NCBI RefSeq assembly: GCF_030157465.1 | Contig: NZ_JAOAUU010000056.1 | Location: forward strand, 1 to 60,079 | DNA length: 60,079 nt | Source of the DNA: Zoogloea sp. | GTDB taxonomy: Bacteria; Pseudomonadota; Gammaproteobacteria; Burkholderiales; Rhodocyclaceae | Direction: 5' to 3' | In this document: piece after piece, positions 26,301 through 33,803 of the stretch | Layout of the letters: the number at the start of each line of letters is the position of its first letter | Numbering within the stretch: the first letter of the stretch is position 1 | The notes under the pieces: generated by a model | Databases searched by the model: none | Seen by the model: only the letters and a program-made list of their open reading frames with translations | Told to the model about the DNA's origin: nothing | Translations under genes and position numbers: made by a program

Positions 26301-26458
26301 CAGTCGGTGCGCACCACCATCACCTTGAAGGTGAAGGGCGGATCTTCGGACTGGCCGAGTTTCTGGAAGGACATCGCACCCACGATGGCCAGCGCGATGA
26401 TCAGGTAGCGCACCAGCGGCTGGTTACGCAGGGCCCATTCGGAGAGATTGAAACGCAT
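23318..26458 (-). CDS. RND efflux pump inner-membrane transporter
   Basis: 1046 residues. ATG 26458 chosen because MRFNLSEWALRNQPLVRYLIIALAIVG is the normal RND N-terminus; the longer frame adds 32 unlikely residues. Proton-driven antiporter with twelve membrane helices and two large periplasmic loops. The TM4 proton-relay motif LALGLLVDDAIIAVE is present, as are PGASAREVEEQLTDRIEKKL, GQDALGLGVSMAKGGD and the second-half FGPMAVAIMGGLIVATLLTLLFVPALYA. It resembles the HAE1/AcrB-like subgroup of shorter-loop pumps found with TetR and a lipoprotein adaptor. It lies 4 bp after the adaptor gene, in a tetR-adaptor-pump operon. No outer-membrane gene follows, so the nearby tolC may supply the channel. 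Substrate range cannot be predicted. Confidence 0.94.
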   Translation of the reverse strand: MRFNLSEWALRNQPLVRYLIIALAIVGAMSFQKLGQSEDPPFTFKVMVVRTDWPGASAREVEEQLTDRIEKKLQEVPYLDTLRSFSRPGESVVLFIAKDSTPVKDVPDIFYQVRKKIGDIKGTLPAGIRGPFFNDEFGDVFGSIYALTGDGFDYAQLKAESDRIRAELLRVPSVAKVDLIGEQEQRIYVELSNARLANLGLDVQTVTRALAEQNAVAPGGYFETRNERIYLRPSGAYDTVEAIRATTIRAGGRELRIGDIATVSRGFVEPPAPRFRFQGQDALGLGVSMAKGGDIIALGANLKDTLARIQAQLPVGMELSEVASQPDAVRRSIDEFVHSLAEAVIIVLVVCFFSLGLRTGLVVALSIPLVLAVTFFGMRLFDVGLHKISLGALILALGLLVDDAIIAVEMMLVKMEQGWDRSKAAAFAYTSTAGPMLSGTLVTVAGFLPIATAQSSTGEYTRSIFQVNAIALLASWLAAVIVVPYLGYVLLPDPRAKKKTSWVATHFPRLERLKDRIGLGEPHFEGDEDEVFRTPFYNRFRKLVDGCVARRWVVIGTTLALFAAAIAGFGFVQQQFFPNSTRIELLIDLRLPEGSSLRATQTEVEKLEAILKQEKGIANYVAYVGTGSPRFYLPLDQQLPAPNFAQFVILANDIPAREALRERMIELFRNDFPNLRANVARLENGPPVGFPVQFRVSGPDIPTVRKYAAEVAAVMRTNPSLSDVQLDWDEQSKVLRVDVDQHKARLLGLTTQDVANFLNTSQRGLVATSYREGIESIDVMLRGDAVERDKLSLVAELSIPTRAGKSVPLGQVATVSYAFEQGLVWRRNREPTITARAQIYDSRIQAPTVTAQVEPLLAPIRAQLPAGYRIETGGAVEESAKGQSSVNAGFPLFLAVVFTALMVQLGSFSRTAMVVLTAPLGLIGVVLFLLLFNQPFGFVAMLGTIALFGMIMRNSVILVDQIEQDVDKGLSIWDAIVESAVRRLRPIALTAAAAVLAMIPLTRSTFFGPMAVAIMGGLIVATLLTLLFVPALYAAWYRVKREPAAG

Positions 26459-26462
26459 CGTC

Positions 26463-27572
26463 TCAGCCCCCTGCCCGCACGCCGGCGGCCGCCGCGCGCG
26501 GCACCGGCCGCAGCAACTGGCCGGCCACGATCCGGTGCGCACCGGCCACCGCAATCGTTTCGCCCGGCTGCACGCCGGCGGCGATCACCACGCCGTCCTC
26601 CCGGTACTGGCGCACCGTAACCGGCCGCAGCACCGGCTTGACCAGCTCGCCCTCCGCAACCATCACCCACACGGCGCTGGCGCCCTGGTGCTCGAAGACC
26701 GCGGTGGAGGGCACCAACAGCGCGCCGGCCGCCGACGCCGCGTCGGGCAGGATCACGTTGGCGGTCATGCCGAGCTGCACCGAGGGCGCCGCATCGACAA
26801 TGCTGACGCGCACCGCGTAGGTTCGCGTGGCGGCGTCGGCGCTCGGGGCGATCTCGCGCACACGGCCCTGCAGCGCCGTCTCCGGCTCGTTGAGCATGCG
26901 CACTTCCACCTGGCCGGCCTTGCGCAACGCGGCAATGCGGCGCTCGGGCACGGCGATCAGCACTTCCCGCTCGCCCTCGCGGGCCAGCTTCATGACCATC
27001 GCAGACTCCTTCACCACCTGCCCCACCTCGGCCGCCACCGCGGTGATCACGCCCGGCTGGTCGGCCACGAGGCGCGTGTAGCCGGCCTGGTTGCCGGCCA
27101 CGGTAGCCTGGGCACGCGCCTGTTCGACACGCGCGGCAGCCGACTTGAAGCTCGTTTCCTTGGCTTCCAGCACGCTGCGGCTGACAAAGCCCCTGGCCAC
27201 CAGATCCTGGTAGCGCGTCATCTCCGCCTTCGCAAAGGCCCGCTCGTTCTCTGCCGCCGCCAGCTGGGCGCGGGCCGCCTCGGCCGCCAGGCCCGCATCG
27301 CTTGGATCGAGCCGTGCCAGCAACTGGCCGGGCTTCACCACCGCGCCCACGTCCACCTGTCGCTCGACAATCTTGCCGCCGATGCGAAAGGCCAGATCCG
27401 ACTCGTAGCGCGCGCGCACCTCGCCCGAATACAGCGCCCCGGCCACCACCGGCGACAGGGCCAGCTTCTGCACCACCACCGGCCGCGGCACCTCGGCCAC
27501 CGGCTGGGGTTTCGAGCAGGCGGAAAGCAGCGCCACGGCAAGGGCGCCGGCCATAACAGTTCGGTTCATCAT
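26463..27572 (-). CDS. RND efflux periplasmic adaptor lipoprotein
   Basis: 369 residues. Signal with lipobox LLSAC (MMNRTVMAGALAVALLSACSK) indicates an inner-membrane-anchored periplasmic lipoprotein. Family features are YSGEVRARYESDLAFRIGGKIVERQVDVGAVVKPGQLLARLD (barrel and lipoyl half), a coiled-coil with AAENERAFAKAEMTRYQDLVARG, then TRLVADQPGVITAVAAEVGQVV and the C-terminal LVPSTAVFEHQGASAVWVM. The ATG at 27572 overlaps the tetR stop (ATGA), so translation is coupled. A second ATG directly follows (27569) and could also be used. It links the RND pump to an outer-membrane channel. Confidence 0.94.
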   Translation of the reverse strand: MMNRTVMAGALAVALLSACSKPQPVAEVPRPVVVQKLALSPVVAGALYSGEVRARYESDLAFRIGGKIVERQVDVGAVVKPGQLLARLDPSDAGLAAEAARAQLAAAENERAFAKAEMTRYQDLVARGFVSRSVLEAKETSFKSAAARVEQARAQATVAGNQAGYTRLVADQPGVITAVAAEVGQVVKESAMVMKLAREGEREVLIAVPERRIAALRKAGQVEVRMLNEPETALQGRVREIAPSADAATRTYAVRVSIVDAAPSVQLGMTANVILPDAASAAGALLVPSTAVFEHQGASAVWVMVAEGELVKPVLRPVTVRQYREDGVVIAAGVQPGETIAVAGAHRIVAGQLLRPVPRAAAAGVRAGG

Positions 27573-28216
27573 GGGTTTTCCTGCGAAGGCGCGGCCAGCA
27601 GGCCGCGGAAGATCACGTCGAAATAGGTATCGAAATAAGTGTCGGGCGCCGCCCGGCCGGCCACGCAGCCGGCCATCGAATGCAGCCACACCGAGCGCAT
27701 CAGCAGCGGGTAGAACACCATCTGGCGCAAGGCCTCCGGATTGCCCTGACGAAACACGCCCTGCTCCATGCCAGCCTCGATGACCCGGTAGAGCAGCGCG
27801 GTCCAGCGCCCGATCACCACGTCGTTGAAATAGGCCGCCACTTCGGGAAAATTGCCGGCCTCGGAAATCATCAGCTTGCAGGTGCCGCCCAGTGGAGTGG
27901 AGCCGAAGCTCTCCCACCACTCCACCAGCAGCTCGCGCAGGAGCCGCTCCGGATCGGCGCCAAGGGCTTCGACCTTGATCTCGAAGGCATCGATCAGCGG
28001 CAACACCGACTCCTCGATCACCGCCCGGAACAAGGCTTCCTTGCTGTCGAAATACAGGTAGAGCGTGCCCTTGCTGACGCCGGCCCGCGCCGCCACGTCA
28101 TCCAGACGCGTCGCCGCAAAGCCCTTTTCGACAAATAGCGCCAGGGCTGCCGCCGCAAGCTCGGCCGGGCGGGCCTCCTTGCGCCGCTGGCGGCGGGTGG
28201 GTTCGGTGGGATTCAT
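27569..28216 (-). CDS. TetR/AcrR-family repressor of the RND operon
   Basis: 215 residues. The N-terminal helix-turn-helix is textbook: LFVEKGFAATRLDDVAARAGVSKGTLYLYFDSKEALFRAVIEE (about 27-70), with a basic start RRQRRKEARPAELAAAAL. The C-terminal ligand domain resembles the AcrR/RutR C-terminal group (LADPERLLRELL...WWESFG). It is the first gene of the operon with the adaptor and pump and overlaps the adaptor by 4 bp. A perfect inverted repeat 17 bp upstream of the ATG is the probable operator, so the repressor should control itself and the pump, with inducing ligand presumably a pump substrate. Confidence 0.94.
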   Translation of the reverse strand: MNPTEPTRRQRRKEARPAELAAAALALFVEKGFAATRLDDVAARAGVSKGTLYLYFDSKEALFRAVIEESVLPLIDAFEIKVEALGADPERLLRELLVEWWESFGSTPLGGTCKLMISEAGNFPEVAAYFNDVVIGRWTALLYRVIEAGMEQGVFRQGNPEALRQMVFYPLLMRSVWLHSMAGCVAGRAAPDTYFDTYFDVIFRGLLAAPSQENP

Positions 28217-28232
28217 GGGCCGGCATCTTACT

Positions 28233-28250
28233 ACTGACTGACCAGTCAGT
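28233..28250. promoter_or_regulatory. TetR-type operator
   Basis: ACTGACTGACCAGTCAGT: 8-bp arms ACTGACTG/CAGTCAGT with a 2-bp centre, 17 bp upstream of the tetR start. The TGACTGAC/GTCAGTCA pattern is typical of operators of AcrR-like repressors of RND pumps. Position between promoter and start fits autorepression. Confidence 0.8.
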
Positions 28251-28276
28251 TATAAATTTACCCACGCACGACAGAC

Positions 28277-28723
28277 TCAATTCCGGGTGATGAGCACCGC
28301 GCCCGCCAGCAGCAAGCCGGCCCCCAGAATGCGCATGGCGCCCACCTCGCGCCCCGGCAGGCCGATCCACCCAAAATGATCGAGCACCAAGGCCATGCAC
28401 AACTGGCCGGCAACCACCAGCGCAATCATGCTCGCAGCGCCGATCCTGGGCGTCACGATGATCGCCGTCAGCACGAAAAGCGTCCCCAGCGGCCCGCCCA
28501 GCCACATCCACGGCGAGGTACGGGCCACGCTCGCGACAGACGGCAAGGAGCCCCCCTGCATGCCGAAGTGGACGGCCGCCAGCACCACGGTGCCCGCGAA
28601 AAAGGAAATCAGGCTGGTCAGCACCGGGCTGCCCACAAAACTCCGCAACTGCCCGTTGATCGCGGCCTGGATCGGCAGCGCCGCGCCGGCCAGTGCCGCC
28701 AGCGCCATCAGCATTTCACGCAT
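28277..28723 (-). CDS. YdcZ/DUF606-type small DMT-superfamily membrane protein
   Basis: 148 residues from ATG 28723 (AAGGA 8 bases upstream); a longer frame start at 28795 lacks a ribosome site. Four or five hydrophobic helices fill the protein. The opening LPIQAAINGQLRSFVGSPVLTSLISFFAGTVVL and the middle PWMWLGGPLGTLFVLTAIIVTPRIGAASMIALVVAGQLCMALVLDHFGW are characteristic of the DUF606 (YdcZ) family of inner-membrane putative transporters. It follows no clear operon partner. Substrate unknown. It is divergent from the superoxide dismutase gene across a 280-bp gap. Confidence 0.87.
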   Translation of the reverse strand: MREMLMALAALAGAALPIQAAINGQLRSFVGSPVLTSLISFFAGTVVLAAVHFGMQGGSLPSVASVARTSPWMWLGGPLGTLFVLTAIIVTPRIGAASMIALVVAGQLCMALVLDHFGWIGLPGREVGAMRILGAGLLLAGAVLITRN

Positions 28724-28932
28724 GAATTCGTCCTTGTATCGAGTCGTCGCACACGGCGCCGGGCCGCAGACCGCCGGGCCAAAAAAACGGCTCATTATGA
28801 TTATTCAAACCAGACACATAAACTCGTTTTCATGGAAACACTATTTCCACCTGAAGAACAATCTCCCAAAAACAGCGCCCCAAAAAAACAAATCAAAACC
28901 GTGCAAATTTCACATCGTTAAAATTTAATGAG

Positions 28933-28963
28933 TTGACATAAATACTCGCCGCGATGCGATAAG
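28933..28963 (+). promoter_or_regulatory. Candidate sigma-70 promoter of the sod operon
   Basis: TTGACA (28933-28938) and a GATAAG-type -10 preceded by TGC (extended -10) at 28958-28963. Spacing of 19 is longer than ideal, so confidence is modest. It would start transcription about 30 bp upstream of the ATG at 29004, in an AT-rich gap. Confidence 0.4.
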
Positions 28964-29003
28964 CTGAAAACCCATTTTGACCCCTCCCGCCAGAAGAGGC
29001 CAC

Positions 29004-29732
29004 ATGCATACAGCTACCCTGCACGGCGCAGCACCTGCACACAACCGGCGTGATTTTCTGCGGGCCACCGCCGCCACCGCCACCCTCGTCGCCCTCGGCG
29101 CCCCGGCCCGCGTCGCCCTGGGCGCCGCCCCGGAGCACAGCCTGCCGGCGCTCCCCTACGCCATGGACGCCCTCGACCCGGTGCTGTCGGCCAACACCCT
29201 CGGCTACCACCATGGCAAGCACCACAAAGCCTACGTAGACAACCTGAACCGCCTGGTTGCCGGCACCGAGCTGGCCGGCTTGTCGCTGGAGCAGGTCATC
29301 GCCGCCACGGCCGGCAAGGCCGCCCAGGCCGCCCAGGCCGCCGTATTCAACAACGCGGCCCAGGTGTGGAACCACACTTTTTACTGGCAGAGCCTGCGCC
29401 CGCAGGGCGGCGGAGAGCCCCCGGCCGAGCTCCGGCGGCGCATCGAAGCCTCGTTTGGCAGCCTTGCCGCATGCAAAAAGGAGCTTTCTGCCGCCGCGGT
29501 ATCCCAGTTCGGCAGCGGCTGGGCCTGGCTGGTGGCCGATGGCGACCGGCTCAAAGTAGTCAAGACCGGCAACGCCGAGCTGCCCCTCACCCAGGGGCTC
29601 AAACCGCTGCTCGCCATCGACGTATGGGAGCACGCCTACTACCTCGACTACCAGAACCGCCGCGCCGACTACGTGAACGCCGTGCTCGATAAGCTGGCCA
29701 ACTGGGAATTCGCACTGCAGAACCTCGGCTGA
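29004..29732 (+). CDS. Iron superoxide dismutase with Tat export signal
   Basis: 242 residues from ATG 29004, preceded by AGAAGAGG; an in-frame TTG at 28977 has no better ribosome site. Residues about 17-47 form a twin-arginine signal ([19 protein letters not shown]...ARVALGA), unlike the usual cytoplasmic SodB. The mature enzyme is a standard Fe/Mn-[33 protein letters not shown] (first metal His), [14 protein letters not shown] (second), and [15 protein letters not shown] (Asp and last His), with [20 protein letters not shown] favours iron. Folded, metal-loaded export through Tat fits a periplasmic SOD detoxifying external or respiratory superoxide. It is first in a probable operon with a flavin reductase and a pyruvyl transferase. 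Confidence 0.93.
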   Translation: MHTATLHGAAPAHNRRDFLRATAATATLVALGAPARVALGAAPEHSLPALPYAMDALDPVLSANTLGYHHGKHHKAYVDNLNRLVAGTELAGLSLEQVIAATAGKAAQAAQAAVFNNAAQVWNHTFYWQSLRPQGGGEPPAELRRRIEASFGSLAACKKELSAAAVSQFGSGWAWLVADGDRLKVVKTGNAELPLTQGLKPLLAIDVWEHAYYLDYQNRRADYVNAVLDKLANWEFALQNLG

Positions 29733-29756
29733 ACAGCGCCATCGTCTATGCTGGTC

Positions 29757-29785
29757 GGAGCGGCCGCCGCGGGGGCGGCCGCTCC
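29757..29785 (+). other. Strong stem-loop between sod and flavin reductase genes
   Basis: Perfect 12-bp stem GGAGCGGCCGCC/GGCGGCCGCTCC with a 5-base loop, without a U tract. It ends 16 bases before the next ATG and just before its GAAAGG ribosome site. It is more likely an mRNA stabiliser/processing element than a terminator. Confidence 0.6.
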
Positions 29786-29800
29786 AGCGAAAGGCCTGCC

Positions 29801-30352
29801 ATGTCGACAACGCCCGGCAACACCATCCCCTACCCCCTGGCCGAAGTCAATGGCCTGCTCGAACCCGGCCCGGTCGTGCTCCTGTCCACCCGCCACCACG
29901 GCCGGCCCAACGTGATGACCCTGTCGTGGCTCACCATGCTCGAATTCGAACCGCCGCTGGTCGGCTGCGTCATCAGCAAGCGCGACCACAGCTTTGCCGC
30001 CGTCGAGGCCAGCGGCGAATGCGTGATCAACATCCCCACCCTTGAACTGGCCGATGCCGTGGTGGGCTGCGGCAACACCTCCGGCACCGACACCGACAAG
30101 TTCGCCACCTTCGGCCTGACTCCCCTGCCCGCCAGCCAGGTCCAGGCGCCGCTGATCGCCGAATGCTTCGCCAACCTCGAATGCCGGGTCGTCGACCCGT
30201 CAATGGTGTCGCGCTACGGCCTCTTCGTGCTGGAAGTGGTCCGGGCCTGGATCAAGCCCGACATCAAGAATCACCCCACCCTGCACCACCGGGGCCACGG
30301 CGCCTTCATGCTGGCCGGCGAAACCATCGCCCTGCCCTCGAAGATGAAATAG
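29801..30352 (+). CDS. Flavin reductase domain (FMN-binding split-barrel) protein
   Basis: 183 residues. VVLLSTRHHGRPNVMTLSWLTMLEFEPPLVGCVIS is the typical flavin-reductase-like split-barrel start, with FAAVEASGECVINIPT and FEPP-type binding loop, then KFATFGLTPLPASQVQAPLIAECFANLECRV. Such proteins bind FMN and reduce flavin with NAD(P)H or act as flavoproteins. Cytosolic. It follows the Tat-SOD by 68 bp (with a strong stem-loop between) and precedes the pyruvyl transferase by 11 bp, suggesting one operon. Substrate unknown. Confidence 0.9.
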   Translation: MSTTPGNTIPYPLAEVNGLLEPGPVVLLSTRHHGRPNVMTLSWLTMLEFEPPLVGCVISKRDHSFAAVEASGECVINIPTLELADAVVGCGNTSGTDTDKFATFGLTPLPASQVQAPLIAECFANLECRVVDPSMVSRYGLFVLEVVRAWIKPDIKNHPTLHHRGHGAFMLAGETIALPSKMK

Positions 30353-30363
30353 GCCGCCCGTCG

Positions 30364-31539
30364 ATGCCCGCCCCGACCATCCTGTTCGGCGCCTTCGACC
30401 GTCACAACTTCGGCGATCTGCTTTTTCCCCACATCGCGGCTGCGCTGCTGCCCGGCCGGCCGCTGATCTTCGCAGGCCTCGCCGGGCGCGACCTGCGCCC
30501 CTTCGGCGGCCACCGGGTGCGGGCCCTGGCGCAGCTGGCCGCCGAATGGCACGACCGGCCGGTGCGCCTCATCCACGTCGGCGGCGAACTGCTGACCTGC
30601 AATGCCTGGCAGGCCGCGCTGATGCTGCAATCCCCCGACGCCGCGCCGGCCCTCATCCGCCGCCTCGACACCCATCCCGAGGCACGCCAGAACTGGGCCC
30701 GGCAGCAACTCGGGCTCACCGCCCTCGCCCCCTACTGCGTGCCGCGCCGGCTGTTTCCCGCCGCGGAGCGAATCCTCTACTGCGGCGTGGGCGGTGTGGA
30801 TCTGGCCGACAGCCCGGCCGCGCTGCGGCACGAAGTGCTGGCGAGCCTGCGCAGTGCCGACGCCATCGGCGTACGCGACGAGACCACCCTCGCCCACCTG
30901 GGCGCCGCCGGCATCGGCGCCACGCTGATGCCCGACCCGGCCGTACTGCTTGCCGAGCTTTTTACGCCACTCATCGAAACCCGCGGCCGCTGCGGTGAAG
31001 TGGCCGCACTCCGCAAGGCCAGCCCCGACTACCTTGCCGTGCAGCTCGGTGGCGATTTCGGCGACGACGCCACCCTCACCGAAATCGCCGCCCAACTGGA
31101 TCAGGCCGCCGCGGCCAGTGGCTGCGCCATCGCCCTGTTTCGCGCCGGCAGCGCGCCCTGGCACGACGACCCCGACTGCCTCCGGCGCCTTGCTGCCCGC
31201 CTGCACACCCGGCCGGTGCACCTGTTCGGATCGCTCGACCTGTGGGACATCTGCGCCCTCATCGCCCACAGCCGCGCCTATTGCGGCAGCAGCCTGCACG
31301 GCCGCATCGCCGCCATGGCCTTCGGCCTGCCGCGCGTCAATGTCATCCACCCCGGCCAGGGCCACAAGCAGGCCGCCTTCGCCCGGACATGGGATGCCGG
31401 CCAGCCCGGAGCCGTTGAAGCAGGCCACATCGCCGAAGCCCTGGAATTCAGCCGCGCCACCCGACCCGCCGCACGGCAGCACACCGCCACCGAAACCGCC
31501 ATGCGCTACCGCCAGGCCTTTGCGGCGCTCGAAGCCTGA
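30364..31539 (+). CDS. Polysaccharide pyruvyl transferase family protein
   Basis: 391 residues from ATG 30364, 11 bp after the flavin reductase gene. TILFGAFDRHNFGDLLFPHIAAALLP resembles the N-terminal GT-B-like start (GxxNxGD). VHVGGEL, YCGVGGVDLADSP, SADAIGVRDETTLAHLGAAGI, MPDPAVLL and RAYCGSSLHGRIAAMAFGLPRVNV are the family signatures, the last containing the conserved SLHG. Members add pyruvate ketals from phosphoenolpyruvate to sugars of exopolysaccharides. No other polysaccharide genes are next to it, which is unusual; the upstream neighbours are redox enzymes. The family call is firm, the substrate is not. Confidence 0.88.
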   Translation: MPAPTILFGAFDRHNFGDLLFPHIAAALLPGRPLIFAGLAGRDLRPFGGHRVRALAQLAAEWHDRPVRLIHVGGELLTCNAWQAALMLQSPDAAPALIRRLDTHPEARQNWARQQLGLTALAPYCVPRRLFPAAERILYCGVGGVDLADSPAALRHEVLASLRSADAIGVRDETTLAHLGAAGIGATLMPDPAVLLAELFTPLIETRGRCGEVAALRKASPDYLAVQLGGDFGDDATLTEIAAQLDQAAAASGCAIALFRAGSAPWHDDPDCLRRLAARLHTRPVHLFGSLDLWDICALIAHSRAYCGSSLHGRIAAMAFGLPRVNVIHPGQGHKQAAFARTWDAGQPGAVEAGHIAEALEFSRATRPAARQHTATETAMRYRQAFAALEA

Positions 31540-31672
31540 ACGACCACCCCGACGGGCGCAACATTGGTCGCTGAAACAATGACGCGCGGAGAAGGCTCGA
31601 TGCGCAAGGGCTCGGTGTGCAAGCACGAATGGGGCGGCGCCCTGCCCCAGCGGCTGAACCCGGGAGATCCGC

Positions 31673-32131
31673 TCAGCGCAGGCTCAGGCGCGCCCCGAGC
31701 GGCGCCAGCACCGCCGCGCCCGTCACCGCCTCGAAGGCCCGGGCACCGCTCCACGCAGCCGGACGGCCGGACGCATCCACCTCCAGCCGGTCGAGCCGCA
31801 CCCCCTCGGGCGCCGCCCAATGGCCAAGCAGGCGGCCGCTGAACCCATCGTGCACGTCCAGCCCGTTGCCGGCCAGCACCCACACCCGGCGGCCCGCCAG
31901 CTGCGCCCGCATCGCCACCACCTGGCCACGCGCCCGGCTGCGCAAAGTCGCCAGCGGCGTCACCCCGCGGCTCACGTCGAGCACCTGAACCACGCTCCCG
32001 CCGGGCGGCGCCAGCAGCACCCACTTCAACTCCGGGCTGTACGATTCGGCCCCCCGCTCGCCCGCTGTCGCCGGCACGGCAAGGCCCAGGGACAACACCC
32101 CTGACAACAGGCACAAAACTGGGCGATTCAT
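31673..32131 (-). CDS. Exported protein of unknown function
   Basis: 152 residues with a Sec signal (MNRPVLCLLSGVLSLGLAVPATAG). The mature part has short beta repeats such as SPELKWVLLAPPGGSVVQVLDVSRG, VWVLAGNGLDVHDGFSGRLLGHW and RLEVDASGRPAAWSGARAFEAVTG. These resemble blades of a beta-propeller (WD40/PQQ style), but only about two or three are present, fewer than a closed propeller needs. It is divergent from the MocR-type gene (154 bp gap) and convergent with the pyruvyl transferase. I recognise no family. Confidence 0.65.
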   Translation of the reverse strand: MNRPVLCLLSGVLSLGLAVPATAGERGAESYSPELKWVLLAPPGGSVVQVLDVSRGVTPLATLRSRARGQVVAMRAQLAGRRVWVLAGNGLDVHDGFSGRLLGHWAAPEGVRLDRLEVDASGRPAAWSGARAFEAVTGAAVLAPLGARLSLR

Positions 32132-32285
32132 GGCGGGCTCCTCGGCAATTCACTCAAGACAGCCTGACAATAGCGGACAATTTCAAAGCACCAAAGATAC
32201 AATCACCCGAAAAATCACCCGCCCGTACCGGCTGCCGTCACCCATCCGGCCCGGTCGCCCGACCGATACACCGGACACGCCCCTC

Positions 32286-33689
32286 ATGCTCCAGATCGCC
32301 CTCGCCCCCGACAGCGGCACCCCGCTGGTGGACCAGATCGTCGCCGCCATCCGCACCCGCATCGACGACCGCATCCTGCACCCCGGCGCGCGCCTGCCGC
32401 CGATCCGCCGGTTTGCCGAGGCCCACGACGTGTCGCGCTTCACCGTCGTCGAAGCCTACGACCGGCTGGTCGCCACCGGCCACCTGCAATCAAAGCGCGG
32501 ATCGGGCTTCTACGTGGCCAGCCGGGCGCTGCCGGCGCGCGCGGCGGAATCGGGCGAAGCCATCGAGCGGGCCATCGACGCCGCCTGGCTGATGCGCGAA
32601 ATGGCCGCGGACGACCCGGCGCGCATCCTCGCCGGCTCCGGCAGCCTGCCCGCCGCCTGGCTCGACGAAGCCGGCGTGCTGCGCGCGCTGCGGGCCCTGT
32701 CGCGGCGCGCCGACGTGCGCCCGGTGAGCTACGGCTCGCCCCAGGGCTACGCCCCGCTGCGCGCCCAGTTGCAGGTGCGCCTGGCCGAAATCGGCATCGG
32801 CGCCACGCCCGGCCAGATCGTCCTCACCTATGGCGTCCACCAGGCGCTCGACATCATCTGCCGCTACTTTCTGAAGCCCGGCGACTGCGTGCTGGTGGAC
32901 GACCCCGGCTACTGGAACCTGTTCGGCAACCTGCGCCTTTACGGCGTGGCCCTGCTGGGCGTTCCGCGCACCCCCGACGGCCCCGACACCCAGGCCCTCG
33001 AAGCCTTGCTCGCCCATCACCAACCGCGCCTGTTCTTCACCCACTCGGTGCTGCACAACCCCACCGCCTGCAACCTCTCGCCGGCCACCGCCTTCCGGGT
33101 GCTGCAACTGGCCGAAAAGCACGATTTCATGATCGTCGAGGACGACATCTACGGCGACCTCGCCCCCGACGCAGCCACCCGTCTGGCCAGCCTCGACCAG
33201 CTCTCGCGGGTCATCTACACCTCGAGCTTCTCGAAGACGATCTCCGGCAACCTGCGCGTCGGTTTCATCGCCTGCAGGCCCGATCTCGCCCACCGCTTCA
33301 CCGACGTCAAGATCGTCACGATGATGTCGTCCGCCGAGCTCTCGGAACAACTCATCCACCAGCTCCTCACCGACGGCCACTACCGCAAGCTGGTCGAACG
33401 CCTCAAGGGCCGCCTGTCGGAAGCCACCGGCCAGGCCCTGCGCATGCTCGAACGGGTCGGCCTGCAGCCCGACCCCGAGCCCCGCGGCGGCCCCTTCGTG
33501 TGGGCCCGCGTACCCGGCCTTGCCGACACCTCCGAACTGGCCCGCCGCGCCGCCCGCGACAACATCCTGCTGGCCCCCGGCAGCGTCTTCCGGCCACAGA
33601 GCCAGCCCTCCGGCTACCTCCGCCTCAACGTCGGCTTCTGCGCCGACCCGCGGCTCGAACGCTTCCTTGGCGATGCCCGGCAAAAATGA
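32286..33689 (+). CDS. MocR-type regulator (GntR HTH fused to aminotransferase-like domain)
   Basis: 467 residues from ATG 32286. Residues about 8-75 are a GntR winged helix (PLVDQIVAAIRTRIDDRILHPGARLPPIRRFAEAHDVSRFTVVEAYDRLVATGHLQSKRGSGFYV). The rest is a fold-type I PLP domain: GYAPLRAQLQVRLAEIGI, TYGVHQALDIICRYF, DDPGYWNLFG, HNPTACNLSPATAFRVL, EDDIYGDLA, and SSFSKTISGNLRVGFIA where the lysine should bind PLP. MocR proteins use PLP as a ligand sensor and usually regulate a divergent gene, but the divergent neighbour here is a small unrelated exported protein. A plain aminotransferase role is less likely given the intact HTH. Confidence 0.92.
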   Translation: MLQIALAPDSGTPLVDQIVAAIRTRIDDRILHPGARLPPIRRFAEAHDVSRFTVVEAYDRLVATGHLQSKRGSGFYVASRALPARAAESGEAIERAIDAAWLMREMAADDPARILAGSGSLPAAWLDEAGVLRALRALSRRADVRPVSYGSPQGYAPLRAQLQVRLAEIGIGATPGQIVLTYGVHQALDIICRYFLKPGDCVLVDDPGYWNLFGNLRLYGVALLGVPRTPDGPDTQALEALLAHHQPRLFFTHSVLHNPTACNLSPATAFRVLQLAEKHDFMIVEDDIYGDLAPDAATRLASLDQLSRVIYTSSFSKTISGNLRVGFIACRPDLAHRFTDVKIVTMMSSAELSEQLIHQLLTDGHYRKLVERLKGRLSEATGQALRMLERVGLQPDPEPRGGPFVWARVPGLADTSELARRAARDNILLAPGSVFRPQSQPSGYLRLNVGFCADPRLERFLGDARQK

Positions 33690-33738
33690 CATACAGCTGA
33701 AGTCGCACCCGAACTCAAGTTTCAGAGCCCCTGTCCGC

Positions 33739-33754
33739 TAGTACTAAAGTACTA
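33739..33754. promoter_or_regulatory. Perfect inverted repeat upstream of sensor module
   Basis: TAGTACTAAAGTACTA: 7-bp arms with a 2-bp centre, 50 bp past the MocR-type gene and 50 bp before the decayed binding-protein gene. Probable operator; the binding factor is unknown. Confidence 0.45.
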
Positions 33755-33803
33755 TCGCTCCATGCTTGCCCCGGCCGTTTCGGGGCGGATCAGGACATTG
33801 ACG

